This document shows, in pieces, positions 56,722 to 64,000 of a DNA stretch of 64,000 nt. The stretch's first letter is position 1, and every line of letters begins with the position of its first letter. The notes beneath the pieces were generated by a model. The model saw nothing but the letters and a program-made list of their open reading frames with translations, was not told where the DNA came from and searched no databases. The DNA is taken from contig FN649749.1 of the NCBI GenBank assembly GCA_000310025.1, positions 1,841,763 through 1,905,762 of the forward strand, read 5' to 3'. The position numbers and the translations under genes were made by a program. The DNA is from Ectocarpus siliculosus (taxonomy: Eukaryota > Sar > Phaeophyceae > Ectocarpales > Ectocarpaceae).

Positions 56722-58743
56722 TCATTTCTTACCCTTCCAGCCCCTCTTAGCCGAAGTGGAAGTCTCCGACGAGGATTCTGTGTGTGAGGACTGTTTCATG
56801 TCCGATGTGTCAAATGAGCGGCGGGCTCGTCCGGAGGAGTGATTACGGGGTGGATTGCGTCCTGTAGGGCGTCTATACGAGGTCATGCGCTTTTTCCACC
56901 GACTCCAAAGTGCGGGATCTTTTTCCATGCAGAGCTTGATGTCATTGTTAAGCAGGCCTGTGGCGTTAATGAAACCACGAATACAGGATTTGAAGGAGTG
57001 ATCTTCGCCTAAGCAGTTGAGGCACTTGCCCTTGTACAGCCGAAGCGCGTTGCGGCGGTCTTCAGCTGAGACCAAGGGAGTGAACAATGGCGGATCATTC
57101 TTGGTTAGAGCCATCTCACTAGCGACATTGTACACCTCTTGAAAGTGTCCTTGCAACGGCCAGTCGCTGTAGTGCAACAGAAAAGGGTCCCGATCATCAT
57201 TAGGCAGAGGGTCAACACTCATCACCGCAGCCGAAGAACCTGGACTCCACGAAGGGGTCACCGACGACCGCAACGCCGAAGAAGCTACAGCACGCGAAAC
57301 AGCAGACGAACTCCGAGCATTCGTGGAAGACACCGAAAAAAAATCGTCACCATGTACCGCCGGCGTGTGCGCGAATGCCCGCTTGTCCAACACATCCCAC
57401 ATATCGTCCAAACACGAAGCATGTCGCCCAAAAGGGGCTTCCATGGAGAGCTGCTCATCCTTGTACACCTGTCCAGACACTACGGGAAACTGCTTCAACA
57501 TGGAGTCTCGAACAGCTATCTGCACTTGTGCATCCGAAGGCTTGAACGCGTGATGAGAAACCATGACAGTCATGGCCAGAGCCTTATAGCGACGAATATA
57601 TTCTCCGTACGTCTCGCCGGTGGACACGCCAAAACTACGAAGGCGATCGATCCCCGAGCTCTTGTCTTGAGTGTCCCAGGCGGCCGCCAATTTCTGGATA
57701 AAGAACGCGTACGTCGAGGGCCCGGCCGGTTCCTTGCGCAGATGGTTTTCTACCTGTTGGAAAGTGGCATCAAGAAATTCCAGCGTGGCACGGTTGGTGG
57801 TTTGACCTTCAACGACAGCAGCACGAACACGTTTGCGCAACAACGGAAGCCATCCTGCGACCCAGGTGGAGGAAGCGAAAGTCTGCTTGCGTTTGACGTC
57901 GCTTTTGTTGAGGATCTCGGTGACCACGCCCTTGCAGCTAGACGCGAAACGAGCAAATTCATCAGGATCAGAACCAAGGGGCAAGCGTGTGACACTATCA
58001 AGTTGTTCCGGCTTCAGCTTGTCCATCTTGTCTTGAATGCGGATGGTGTCGGCCTCCGCTGCAGCGGCGTCCGCAGCGTCCAAAGCCTCCTGCCTCGTCC
58101 TCGCCCCCGTGGAAGACAAAGGCAAGCTAGCATCATCCTGAGGCAACGGCGATGTCGCGTTGGCCGGTGACGCCATGACGTGGCCGGTCGCCGGGCGAGG
58201 ATCGATCAGGATAGACGTACGCGGGAGGGGGGGGGGCACCACCAAAGGCTGTTGTAGCAGAGCTGGGGCGGTCGACGCTGATGACACCACCAAAGGCTGT
58301 TGCGGCAGAGCTGGGGCGGCCGGCGCTGATGACGATGACACTGCCGTGGCCCTGGCAGCTGCCTCATCGTGAACCTCGTACCCTGAACGAACTCCCGAGG
58401 AACTCGAAGCGTGGTCTTGCAATGGTGCCAAATGCGCCCGTGACGAAAAGGGTGGGGCAGAAGGTGGCATGCTAGGGGCGTTCGAGGGCACAGAAGGTGG
58501 TACATTCGAGTCGGCAGCAGCATCCACAACTTGGCCAGGCGTTTGCGCGCGCAGGAGAGTGAGCACTTGTTCCAACAGCATTTCAGTACGGGAAGCCGAA
58601 GTCGAGGCGTGTGATGCAGCATTGCGTGGTGAACCAACCCGTTCGTCCAAAAGCAAGGAAGATGTGGGCTGATCTACCACGGTGTGTGTAGGGGCATGGC
58701 TTTTAACCGCGGCGGAAATGTTCACGAAGTTGCATGTTGGCAA
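56722..58743 (-). CDS. Gag of gypsy element 2
   Basis: The frame of 673 codons starts MPTCNFVNISAAVKSH. It has a Pro/Ser/Ala-rich N-terminus with two near-identical PLVV-x-x-ALPQQ-type repeats. A gag core follows (about 57350-58050: TRLPLGSDPDEFARF, YGEYIRRYKALAMTV). A CCHC knuckle CLNCLGEDHSFKSC lies at about 56985-57028, before a basic tail (KRGWKGKK). It would form the particle and bind RNA. Its first 41 nt overlap the end of the extra ORF in another frame. Confidence 0.85.
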   Translation of the reverse strand: MPTCNFVNISAAVKSHAPTHTVVDQPTSSLLLDERVGSPRNAASHASTSASRTEMLLEQVLTLLRAQTPGQVVDAAADSNVPPSVPSNAPSMPPSAPPFSSRAHLAPLQDHASSSSGVRSGYEVHDEAAARATAVSSSSAPAAPALPQQPLVVSSASTAPALLQQPLVVPPPLPRTSILIDPRPATGHVMASPANATSPLPQDDASLPLSSTGARTRQEALDAADAAAAEADTIRIQDKMDKLKPEQLDSVTRLPLGSDPDEFARFASSCKGVVTEILNKSDVKRKQTFASSTWVAGWLPLLRKRVRAAVVEGQTTNRATLEFLDATFQQVENHLRKEPAGPSTYAFFIQKLAAAWDTQDKSSGIDRLRSFGVSTGETYGEYIRRYKALAMTVMVSHHAFKPSDAQVQIAVRDSMLKQFPVVSGQVYKDEQLSMEAPFGRHASCLDDMWDVLDKRAFAHTPAVHGDDFFSVSSTNARSSSAVSRAVASSALRSSVTPSWSPGSSAAVMSVDPLPNDDRDPFLLHYSDWPLQGHFQEVYNVASEMALTKNDPPLFTPLVSAEDRRNALRLYKGKCLNCLGEDHSFKSCIRGFINATGLLNNDIKLCMEKDPALWSRWKKRMTSYRRPTGRNPPRNHSSGRARRSFDTSDMKQSSHTESSSETSTSAKRGWKGKK

Positions 58744-61495
58744 GTTTGAACGCCAAAGTAGACACGGGCGGCGGTCCTACATCAGCGGGGGGGAGCAAAA
58801 CCGGTGGCGAAGAACAGAGTGAACCATCTTCTGAGGCAGTCTTACGTTCCCCCAACAGCCCAGAACTACGAAAATCACACCGATCATACTGCACTTGCCT
58901 GCGACCCCGACCTGACTTCCGTCGCCCTTTGCCCCCTCGACCGCTGTCCGAGCTGGTCGCCCTGCCGTTGCCCCCGCTCCTCGTCGGGCTCCGGCTGCGG
59001 CTACGCCTACGCGAAGGCGTGTTGCTCCCGCGGCGGTCGCTGCTCCGGCTGCGACCACGCCGAGACGAAGGTGCGTGACGTGGCTGGCGGTCGGTGCTCC
59101 GGCTCCGGCTCCGGCTCTCGCGGTGTCGACGCTTGGACGAAGATTCCGCGTACCCCCGCCCGCCATCTTCAACACCCGGCCCTCGCGAAGTGCGCTCGGC
59201 CGTCCCGCTCTTGGCCGTGGGGGCTTGATCACCCCAACGGCTCCTCCGGCTGGTGGAGGCAGGAGCCGCCGACAGACTGTAGTCCTTGGTCCCTCCGGAA
59301 CCATGCGCACGGCTTGCAGAATCCTGCTGTGGGAGCTGCAGATCATGCTGAAAATCGTCGTTGGTTGCAGTACGAGCTAGCGGCAACCGAATTCCCCCAT
59401 TGTGCACCACCACCGCGGTTCCCTGGGGACCCTCGGTGAAGGAAGCCCTACGGAGAGCAGACACTAACCGAAACACACTCTGTCGTAAGGACGGTTCTAG
59501 CTGGTCGAGGAACGGACTCGATACAAGATGTGCAAAACCAAGGTCTGTATACGAGTCAGGACAGCGGTCACGCACGATGTGTTGGAGGCCAGCCCACGCA
59601 AAAAGGGCACTAGTTCGGTCAGCATCATGGAAGGTGATCACATCTGTGGGCGTGGAAAGGGGGCGGGACAGGAACGCTGTGTCTTCTGCGTGAAACCTGT
59701 ACTCCTCGGCTTCGTCGTCTGACGCGCCGTCGGCATCCCCGGCCGGCCCACCCAGCGTCACAGAAAACTGGGGAGCAGCAGCCACTTCCGGTGCCGCCTG
59801 GGGCGTGGGAGGGGGCACGACACGACGACGGGCGGGTCGCGAAAGCAAAGTTGAAGCATGCGGCCGGTGCCCGAGGTCCTCCAGCCGTGATCGGAGCGCC
59901 CCTTGCTTCGCCCTAGCAGCCCGGACATACTCCTCGCGCGCCGCTAGTTCCGCTTTCTTCTGTGCAGCAGCCTGAGCAGCCTCGCGCTCCTCCTCCTGCT
60001 TCCTCGCAGCCTCCGCCAGAGCAGCCTCACGCTCCTCCTCCTGCCTCCTCGCAGCTTCCGCCAGAGCAGCCTCACGCTCCTTCGCCTGCTTCCTCGCAGC
60101 CTCCGCCAGAGCAGCCTGACGCTCCTCCTCCTGCTTCCTCGCATCATCCGCCAGAGCAGCCTCACGCTCCTCCAGCAGCTTCCGCTCTTCCGCCGCCGCT
60201 ACCTCGCTAGCCAGACCGCGGTGCCACATCTCGGTCAATTCTTGAAAGGCGGCGAACTCATCTTGCGACAAGTGCATCACCATGTCTTCCTGCGGGAGCG
60301 AGAAAGGGCGAGCGCAAATGGGGGAACCAGGAGACAAACGAGCTGCCCTGACCACGTCGCGCAGGGAGATCCGTCCAGCGGTGTATGCTTGTTCCAGGTC
60401 CGCCGGATCCGCCGTGGCGATGTTGTACCTCAGGTCATCAGCTGCGGACGCGCCTGGAGTGGACTCGCTCTCGTCGCCCGTCCCGGCCCCTGCAAGCAGC
60501 TCCGCGGTGGACGGCTCGCCCTCGGCCTCGTAATCGAGGATTTCCTCATTGCCTTCCATCAGTTCCACATATCCGCTGGACATGGTGTTCTCTTTTTTCA
60601 AAAAGACAGGGCCAGAGGAAGGGCAGCTACTATCGATTTTTACACGTGCAGAACGGCCAGCAACAGTAGATGTGTCACCCCCAACCGCTGTTGCGACAGC
60701 AGAACCGATTGCAGCGGAAACAGTAAAGCGGGGCGTAATCGCGGTAGAAGCAAACCGAGGTCCATGCGAAAAACGGAGATACCCACAGGACAGCATACGC
60801 CCGGCGATAAAAGCTTGATGCACACGAGGTTGAAGCGGATCCAACCAAGCAGAAAAGGCGTCCAAAAGCACACCATGCCACGCATACACAGCAGTGGAAG
60901 CTAGCACAAAAGGACCGGTATTAAATGGGGACACGAGATTGTCCGACCAAAACACACGCAGAGCAGCACGGCGTTCCTCCGCAACGGGTGCCGAAGTGCG
61001 AGCAAAGACCGCTGTGGGTTTGCGCTGTTGAAAGGTTTCCAATTCGAATGCCTTGAGGGTGAATGATGCTCCAAAAAAAATTTCCATGTGATTGCGAAAA
61101 ATGGAGGGAAGGCTGGTGGGGCGGCTGACACCCAATTTGTGTGCACACAATGCTCTCCACGTCGAAACAAGCGGAGTCAAATCGGAGAGCACCACAGGGA
61201 AATCCGCGGACATCGGCCGGTACGCCGGCATGAATGCAATAGAAGTGGTAGCGGACGCGGGAAGCATGCTATCATCTCGAGTCCCGCTACACAAAGACAG
61301 CAACTCCGGTTGCTTCATGCAAAGCGTGTCCGCCACCGAAATAACTTCATGGACCGCCGATGCAGACAAAATAGCTTGGGAGGGGCGGCGAGCGTAGGAA
61401 AAATCACCTACAACATCGCGATGACCGCCGAGACGCGTATCCTTCGCAAGATCCCAGTCCCGCGGGCGCTTAGCGAAAGCATCGCAAGCCAGCAT
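58703..61495 (-). CDS. Extra ORF upstream of gag in gypsy element 2
   Basis: The frame of 930 codons starts MLACDAFAKRPRDWDL. It has an N-terminal part of about 300 residues with no recognised fold. An acidic stretch follows (VELMEGNEEILDYEAEGE; a second ATG lies here near 60582). Next comes a coiled coil of five 14-residue repeats of the type AALAEAARKQEEER (about 59975-60190). After a mixed segment, the C-terminus is an RS domain (RHRESRSRSRSTDR, SRRRSRSRSPTRSG) like those of splicing factors. It overlaps gag by 41 nt. Ty3 elements do not normally have such an ORF. The fossil gypsy 1 is truncated before this point. Its function is unknown; RNA binding or splicing control of the element transcript is one guess. 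Confidence 0.7.
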   Translation of the reverse strand: MLACDAFAKRPRDWDLAKDTRLGGHRDVVGDFSYARRPSQAILSASAVHEVISVADTLCMKQPELLSLCSGTRDDSMLPASATTSIAFMPAYRPMSADFPVVLSDLTPLVSTWRALCAHKLGVSRPTSLPSIFRNHMEIFFGASFTLKAFELETFQQRKPTAVFARTSAPVAEERRAALRVFWSDNLVSPFNTGPFVLASTAVYAWHGVLLDAFSAWLDPLQPRVHQAFIAGRMLSCGYLRFSHGPRFASTAITPRFTVSAAIGSAVATAVGGDTSTVAGRSARVKIDSSCPSSGPVFLKKENTMSSGYVELMEGNEEILDYEAEGEPSTAELLAGAGTGDESESTPGASAADDLRYNIATADPADLEQAYTAGRISLRDVVRAARLSPGSPICARPFSLPQEDMVMHLSQDEFAAFQELTEMWHRGLASEVAAAEERKLLEEREAALADDARKQEEERQAALAEAARKQAKEREAALAEAARRQEEEREAALAEAARKQEEEREAAQAAAQKKAELAAREEYVRAARAKQGALRSRLEDLGHRPHASTLLSRPARRRVVPPPTPQAAPEVAAAPQFSVTLGGPAGDADGASDDEAEEYRFHAEDTAFLSRPLSTPTDVITFHDADRTSALFAWAGLQHIVRDRCPDSYTDLGFAHLVSSPFLDQLEPSLRQSVFRLVSALRRASFTEGPQGTAVVVHNGGIRLPLARTATNDDFQHDLQLPQQDSASRAHGSGGTKDYSLSAAPASTSRRSRWGDQAPTAKSGTAERTSRGPGVEDGGRGYAESSSKRRHRESRSRSRSTDRQPRHAPSSRRGRSRSSDRRGSNTPSRRRSRSRSPTRSGGNGRATSSDSGRGGKGRRKSGRGRRQVQYDRCDFRSSGLLGERKTASEDGSLCSSPPVLLPPADVGPPPVSTLAFKLANMQLREHFRRG
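59975..60190 (-). repeat. 42-bp coding tandem repeat (coiled coil)
   Basis: About five copies of a 42-bp unit (plus-strand core ctcctcctgcttcctcgcag) encode A-A-L-A-E-A-A-R-K-Q-E-E-E-R. The 14-residue period equals two heptads, so repeat expansion keeps the coiled-coil register. Confidence 0.85.
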
Positions 61496-61504
61496 CCTCT
61501 ACAA

Positions 61505-61958
61505 GAGAAGAAGCAGAGAAGGCTAAGTCTAGAATCTCGTGGGTGGTGAGACCAAATAACAAACAACCCCGTGATTGTGAAGAAAGCGTGACAACAACAC
61601 ACAGCAGCGTGGAGGCCGCGTCCAGCACCCGCTTACCGTGTAATGCCAGCTGACGCCAAGTTTAAAGGAGGGGAAGCCGTGGGTGGTAGCTTGCTCCTAG
61701 AGATAGATGAAGGTAGGTTCTGTCGTTGACACGCTTGTCCACGATCACGTAGAGATGAGAAAGTTGCTTGTTATTGCTGAGAGACGATCAGCAAGGGTCT
61801 GAGGTGAAGTGGGGATCCAACTTCACCTCAGGGGGGTACGCAGACTAGACAAAATCCTAAGAGGGTAGGTGTCTGAAGGGTATACCTCCTGAGACCGACC
61901 CACATCCTATCAACAATAAGATGTACCCTATTTAAGCTAGCAGCCACACTCCTTAACA
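61505..61958 (-). repeat. Candidate 5' LTR of gypsy element 2
   Basis: On the minus strand the stretch starts TGTTAAGGAGTGTGGCTGC and has a TATA-like cttaaataggg 20 nt in. It also has a perfect 11-bp stem (61800-61810 with 61820-61830). The extra ORF of the element begins just beyond it. The start cuts into another open frame on its right (61960 onward), as an insertion would. No partner LTR was found at the left end, and its inner end is uncertain. Confidence 0.35.
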
Positions 61959-61959
61959 G

Positions 61960-62570
61960 TAGACTGCGGAGGAACAGGGAGTTTCTGCTTGGTTTCTTCG
62001 GAGATCCGATGAGTGATCTGAATTGCGTGACGGGTAGGAGTGGTGACGCGTCTCTTCGGTTCCTCGCCTTCTTGTGTTCTCTGCTGTTCCCTCTTCCCTC
62101 TAATACAAGACTTTCCCATCTCGGCCCTCACCGGCCGAGTAGCCTTTCTCCACAAACCTACAAGCTTCGGCCTACCCGGTTTATCCAACACGATGCGTCT
62201 TTCATCGCTCGTGTGATGGTCGTCTGTTCTTCGTCAGCATCAGTAAGCACTTTGCGGGCGAGTGCCGCCTTTTCTCGAGCTTCGACAGATGCTGACTCCG
62301 CTGAACGCAGCTGCTGTAGAGCTTCTTGGTATGCACGGTCTCCAGTGTCTTCGTCATCTTCATGTTCTTGGTCTCCACCATCTTCATCTCCATCATCTTG
62401 ATCACCGTCATCATATTCATCGTGTAGTTCGTAGATAGGATGTTGGGTGGCTTGGTGCACCCGGCGCAGTTGTAGACGGCAAAAATAACAGAACCGCGCG
62501 GCGAGTTTGCCGGCAACGATAAAATACAGTAAACTGCCCGCGGGTGTGGTAACCCGCCGCATCTGTGATG
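61960..62570 (-). pseudogene. Coding remnant of unknown kind
   Basis: Two minus-strand frames abut. One (62562-62158) has an acidic stretch (YELHDEYDDGDQDDGDEDGG) and a helical segment (YQEALQQLRSAESASVEAR). The other (62191-61960) is basic (LVGLWRKATRPVRAEMGKS). They could be two exons of a host gene or the end of an older element. The left side ends at the presumed insertion of gypsy element 2. No family is recognised. Confidence 0.25.
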
Positions 62571-62577
62571 TTCCGGA

Positions 62578-62722
62578 GCGTGATAGCTCTGATGTGTTGA
62601 CGCTGGTGCTGTGATAGCTGTTGTGATGGCGTGATAGCCTAGAGGCGTGAAAGCCTGGCAGCGTGATAGCTGGTCGATAGGTAGTATGGACACGGGCGTG
62701 ATAGCCCAGGGCGTGATAGCCG
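62578..62722 (+). repeat. Irregular array of gcgtgatagc units
   Basis: The core gtgatagc appears six times in about 145 nt, often as ggcgtgatagcc, which is partly self-complementary. Spacing varies from 16 to about 35 nt. It looks like a degraded minisatellite. Confidence 0.6.
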
Positions 62723-64000
62723 GGAAAAAGGAAGATGAATTAATCAAGGGCACGTGGCCAACACAGTTGGTTGCAGACACGCATACCCAGAAAACAAGAA
62801 TATGTGGCAAAGATGGTACCACCATTCCCCCAATTTACTACAACTGCGGAACCCCCAAAATTCCCCGCTCCATCTTCTAGGAACATTCCTCGGTTGCAAT
62901 AATCTGTCAATGCTGTGAGTACATCCAACAGCCCCCCTGCTCGCTGCATTGTCAAGATTATTCCCGAACTGGCTTATATTATGCATCACACGAAACCCAT
63001 CCCAAAAACTCCAGAAATCAATGTCATTGTGCAACAGTCGTTTCTCCTCCCATTCTCTTGCAACAACCAACACCATTAAACCAGAGAGACTAGTTCGAAC
63101 TTCCATTGGTCGCAAACGAACCAGAAACACATACTACCAGAGTCTCCATCGGTCTTCATTGTATCCAGAATCTCCAAAGATCAAAACATTCACTAAAAAC
63201 CATTAAACCAGAAACACTTGATTGGAATTCCCATCGGTTCCAAACCATTAAACCAGGAACACCACCAACAATTTCCATCGGTCGCTCATGAATTTCAAAT
63301 TTTCCCAATATCAAATCATCCAAAACTCAAATCGTGGAAACAACCGCAATGGGTTATATCAGGAACAAATGAAAACAAACACGAATGCAAACACATCCAA
63401 CACCGTCCGGGACAAACCACTTTCCGAGGATACTTCAAATCCACAAGAAAAAAACCCTTCCGAGTATTTTCTATCGGCCAATTTTGAATTCAATGCCCAG
63501 CAAACACGATGAAATTACAAACCAGAATACCTCAGCAACATGGAACAACACCAAACCTGCCTCAGAAACGAAATCTCCTTGAAACATGTGACATCGCTAC
63601 GTGCCCTGCCTGCGTGGTTGACAGCGCGAGGTACATTGGAGTCATGGAGTGCTACAAAGATAGGCCCCCCTTCCTCTTTCATTATTTTTCCTCAAACACA
63701 AACCTCCGTTCAGTTTCCCACAATACGTTTTTTTTTTTCTTCCTGCATACCCTACCCATACATGTCTGGCTACGGCCCCCCTTCTCCGAACACCAGACGT
63801 GAACGGATCAACCCTCTACTTGATAAACGCATCTTGTGACATTTGGGTACTGGAAACAACACCAAAAATCGCAACCTGCATTGTCAATTCCCGAACTCTG
63901 CAAATCGAACATCTAAAACAGACGATACATTCCATTCTTCGAAACATTGCGGCAGTTAATTGTCATGACACACCAATTCCCCCCCAAATGACAATTGACA
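62723..64000. other. Gene-free right end with irregular short repeats
   Basis: From about 63060 to 63290 the blocks ccattaaaccag, gaaacac and tccatcggtc recur at irregular spacing, four or more times each. A further 600 nt is AC-rich without open frames of note. A T run lies at 63728-63740. No gene is supported. Confidence 0.4.

Larger units (their letters stand above)
49590..61958 (-). mobile_element. Ty3/gypsy retrotransposon 2: extra ORF, gag, NADAR, pol
   Basis: Reading right to left: a candidate LTR (about 61505-61958), an extra ORF (61495-58703), gag (58743-56722), a NADAR-protease ORF (56673-54169), and RT-RNase H-integrase with a reader-domain tail (54160-49590). A matching 3' LTR was not found, so the left end is truncated or the LTR has decayed. 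About 12 kb is large for a gypsy element. The coding parts are long and mostly open, with about one or two breaks or recoding sites. Confidence 0.87.

Noticed and set aside
57139-58170. A 343-codon plus-strand frame
   Set aside because: It is antisense to gag of gypsy element 2 and has no recognisable domain. It is a shadow of strong codon bias.
62578-62722. A CRISPR-like array
   Set aside because: The units are only 8-12 nt with irregular spacing and degenerate copies, and the genome is eukaryotic. No cas-like gene is present.

Overview
The window is eukaryotic nuclear DNA, not bacterial. It has spliced genes with short exons (54-456 nt) and introns of about 90-670 nt bounded by GT..AG. There are no ribosome-binding sites or operons, and about 70% of it is transposable element. 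The intron sizes, the GC-rich coding style and the mix of Ty1/copia, Ty3/gypsy, tyrosine-recombinase (YR) retroelements and a MULE would suit a repeat-rich protist or alga, for example a brown-alga-like stramenopile. The species cannot be fixed from the sequence, and that placement is inference.

Layout. 707-5808 (minus) is a well-preserved host gene of about ten exons. It encodes a predicted 537-residue Wntless/TMEM181-like multipass membrane protein. Just upstream of it, 6042-12217 is a Mutator-like (MULE) DNA transposon with 0.8-kb terminal inverted repeats and a perfect 9-bp target duplication. It carries a spliced but damaged MULE/SWIM transposase gene. 12770-20059 (minus) holds a second host gene of unknown function. 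One of its exons is split by a young Ty1/copia element (12795-18907; 254-bp LTRs, CCCGG target duplication) that lies only 20 nt short of a splice donor.

20914-36470 is a head-to-tail stack of three YR retroelements: two with gag, RT/RNase H and YR coding regions, then one relict of repeats only. Both full-length members have the split-direct-repeat layout A1-coding-B1-A2-B2 known from Ngaro/PAT-type elements.

36750-41840 (plus) and 49590-about 61960 (minus) are two related Ty3/gypsy elements. Both carry, between gag and protease, a domain I read as NADAR (YbiA/DUF1768), a family of ADP-ribose/N-glycoside hydrolases not normally part of retrotransposons. This is the most unusual feature of the window. 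The longer copy also has a 930-residue extra ORF upstream of gag, with a coiled coil and an RS-rich tail. Its integrase tail ends in a chromodomain-like and then a Tudor-like segment.

42000-49500 and 61960-64000 are mostly gene-poor. They hold a possible plus-strand gene with a Cys-rich/acidic C-terminus (45145-46777), a DNA-methyltransferase fragment (47350-47650, minus), short tandem arrays and transposon relicts. All retroelements are treated as fossils here; only their parts, boundaries and general state are given.
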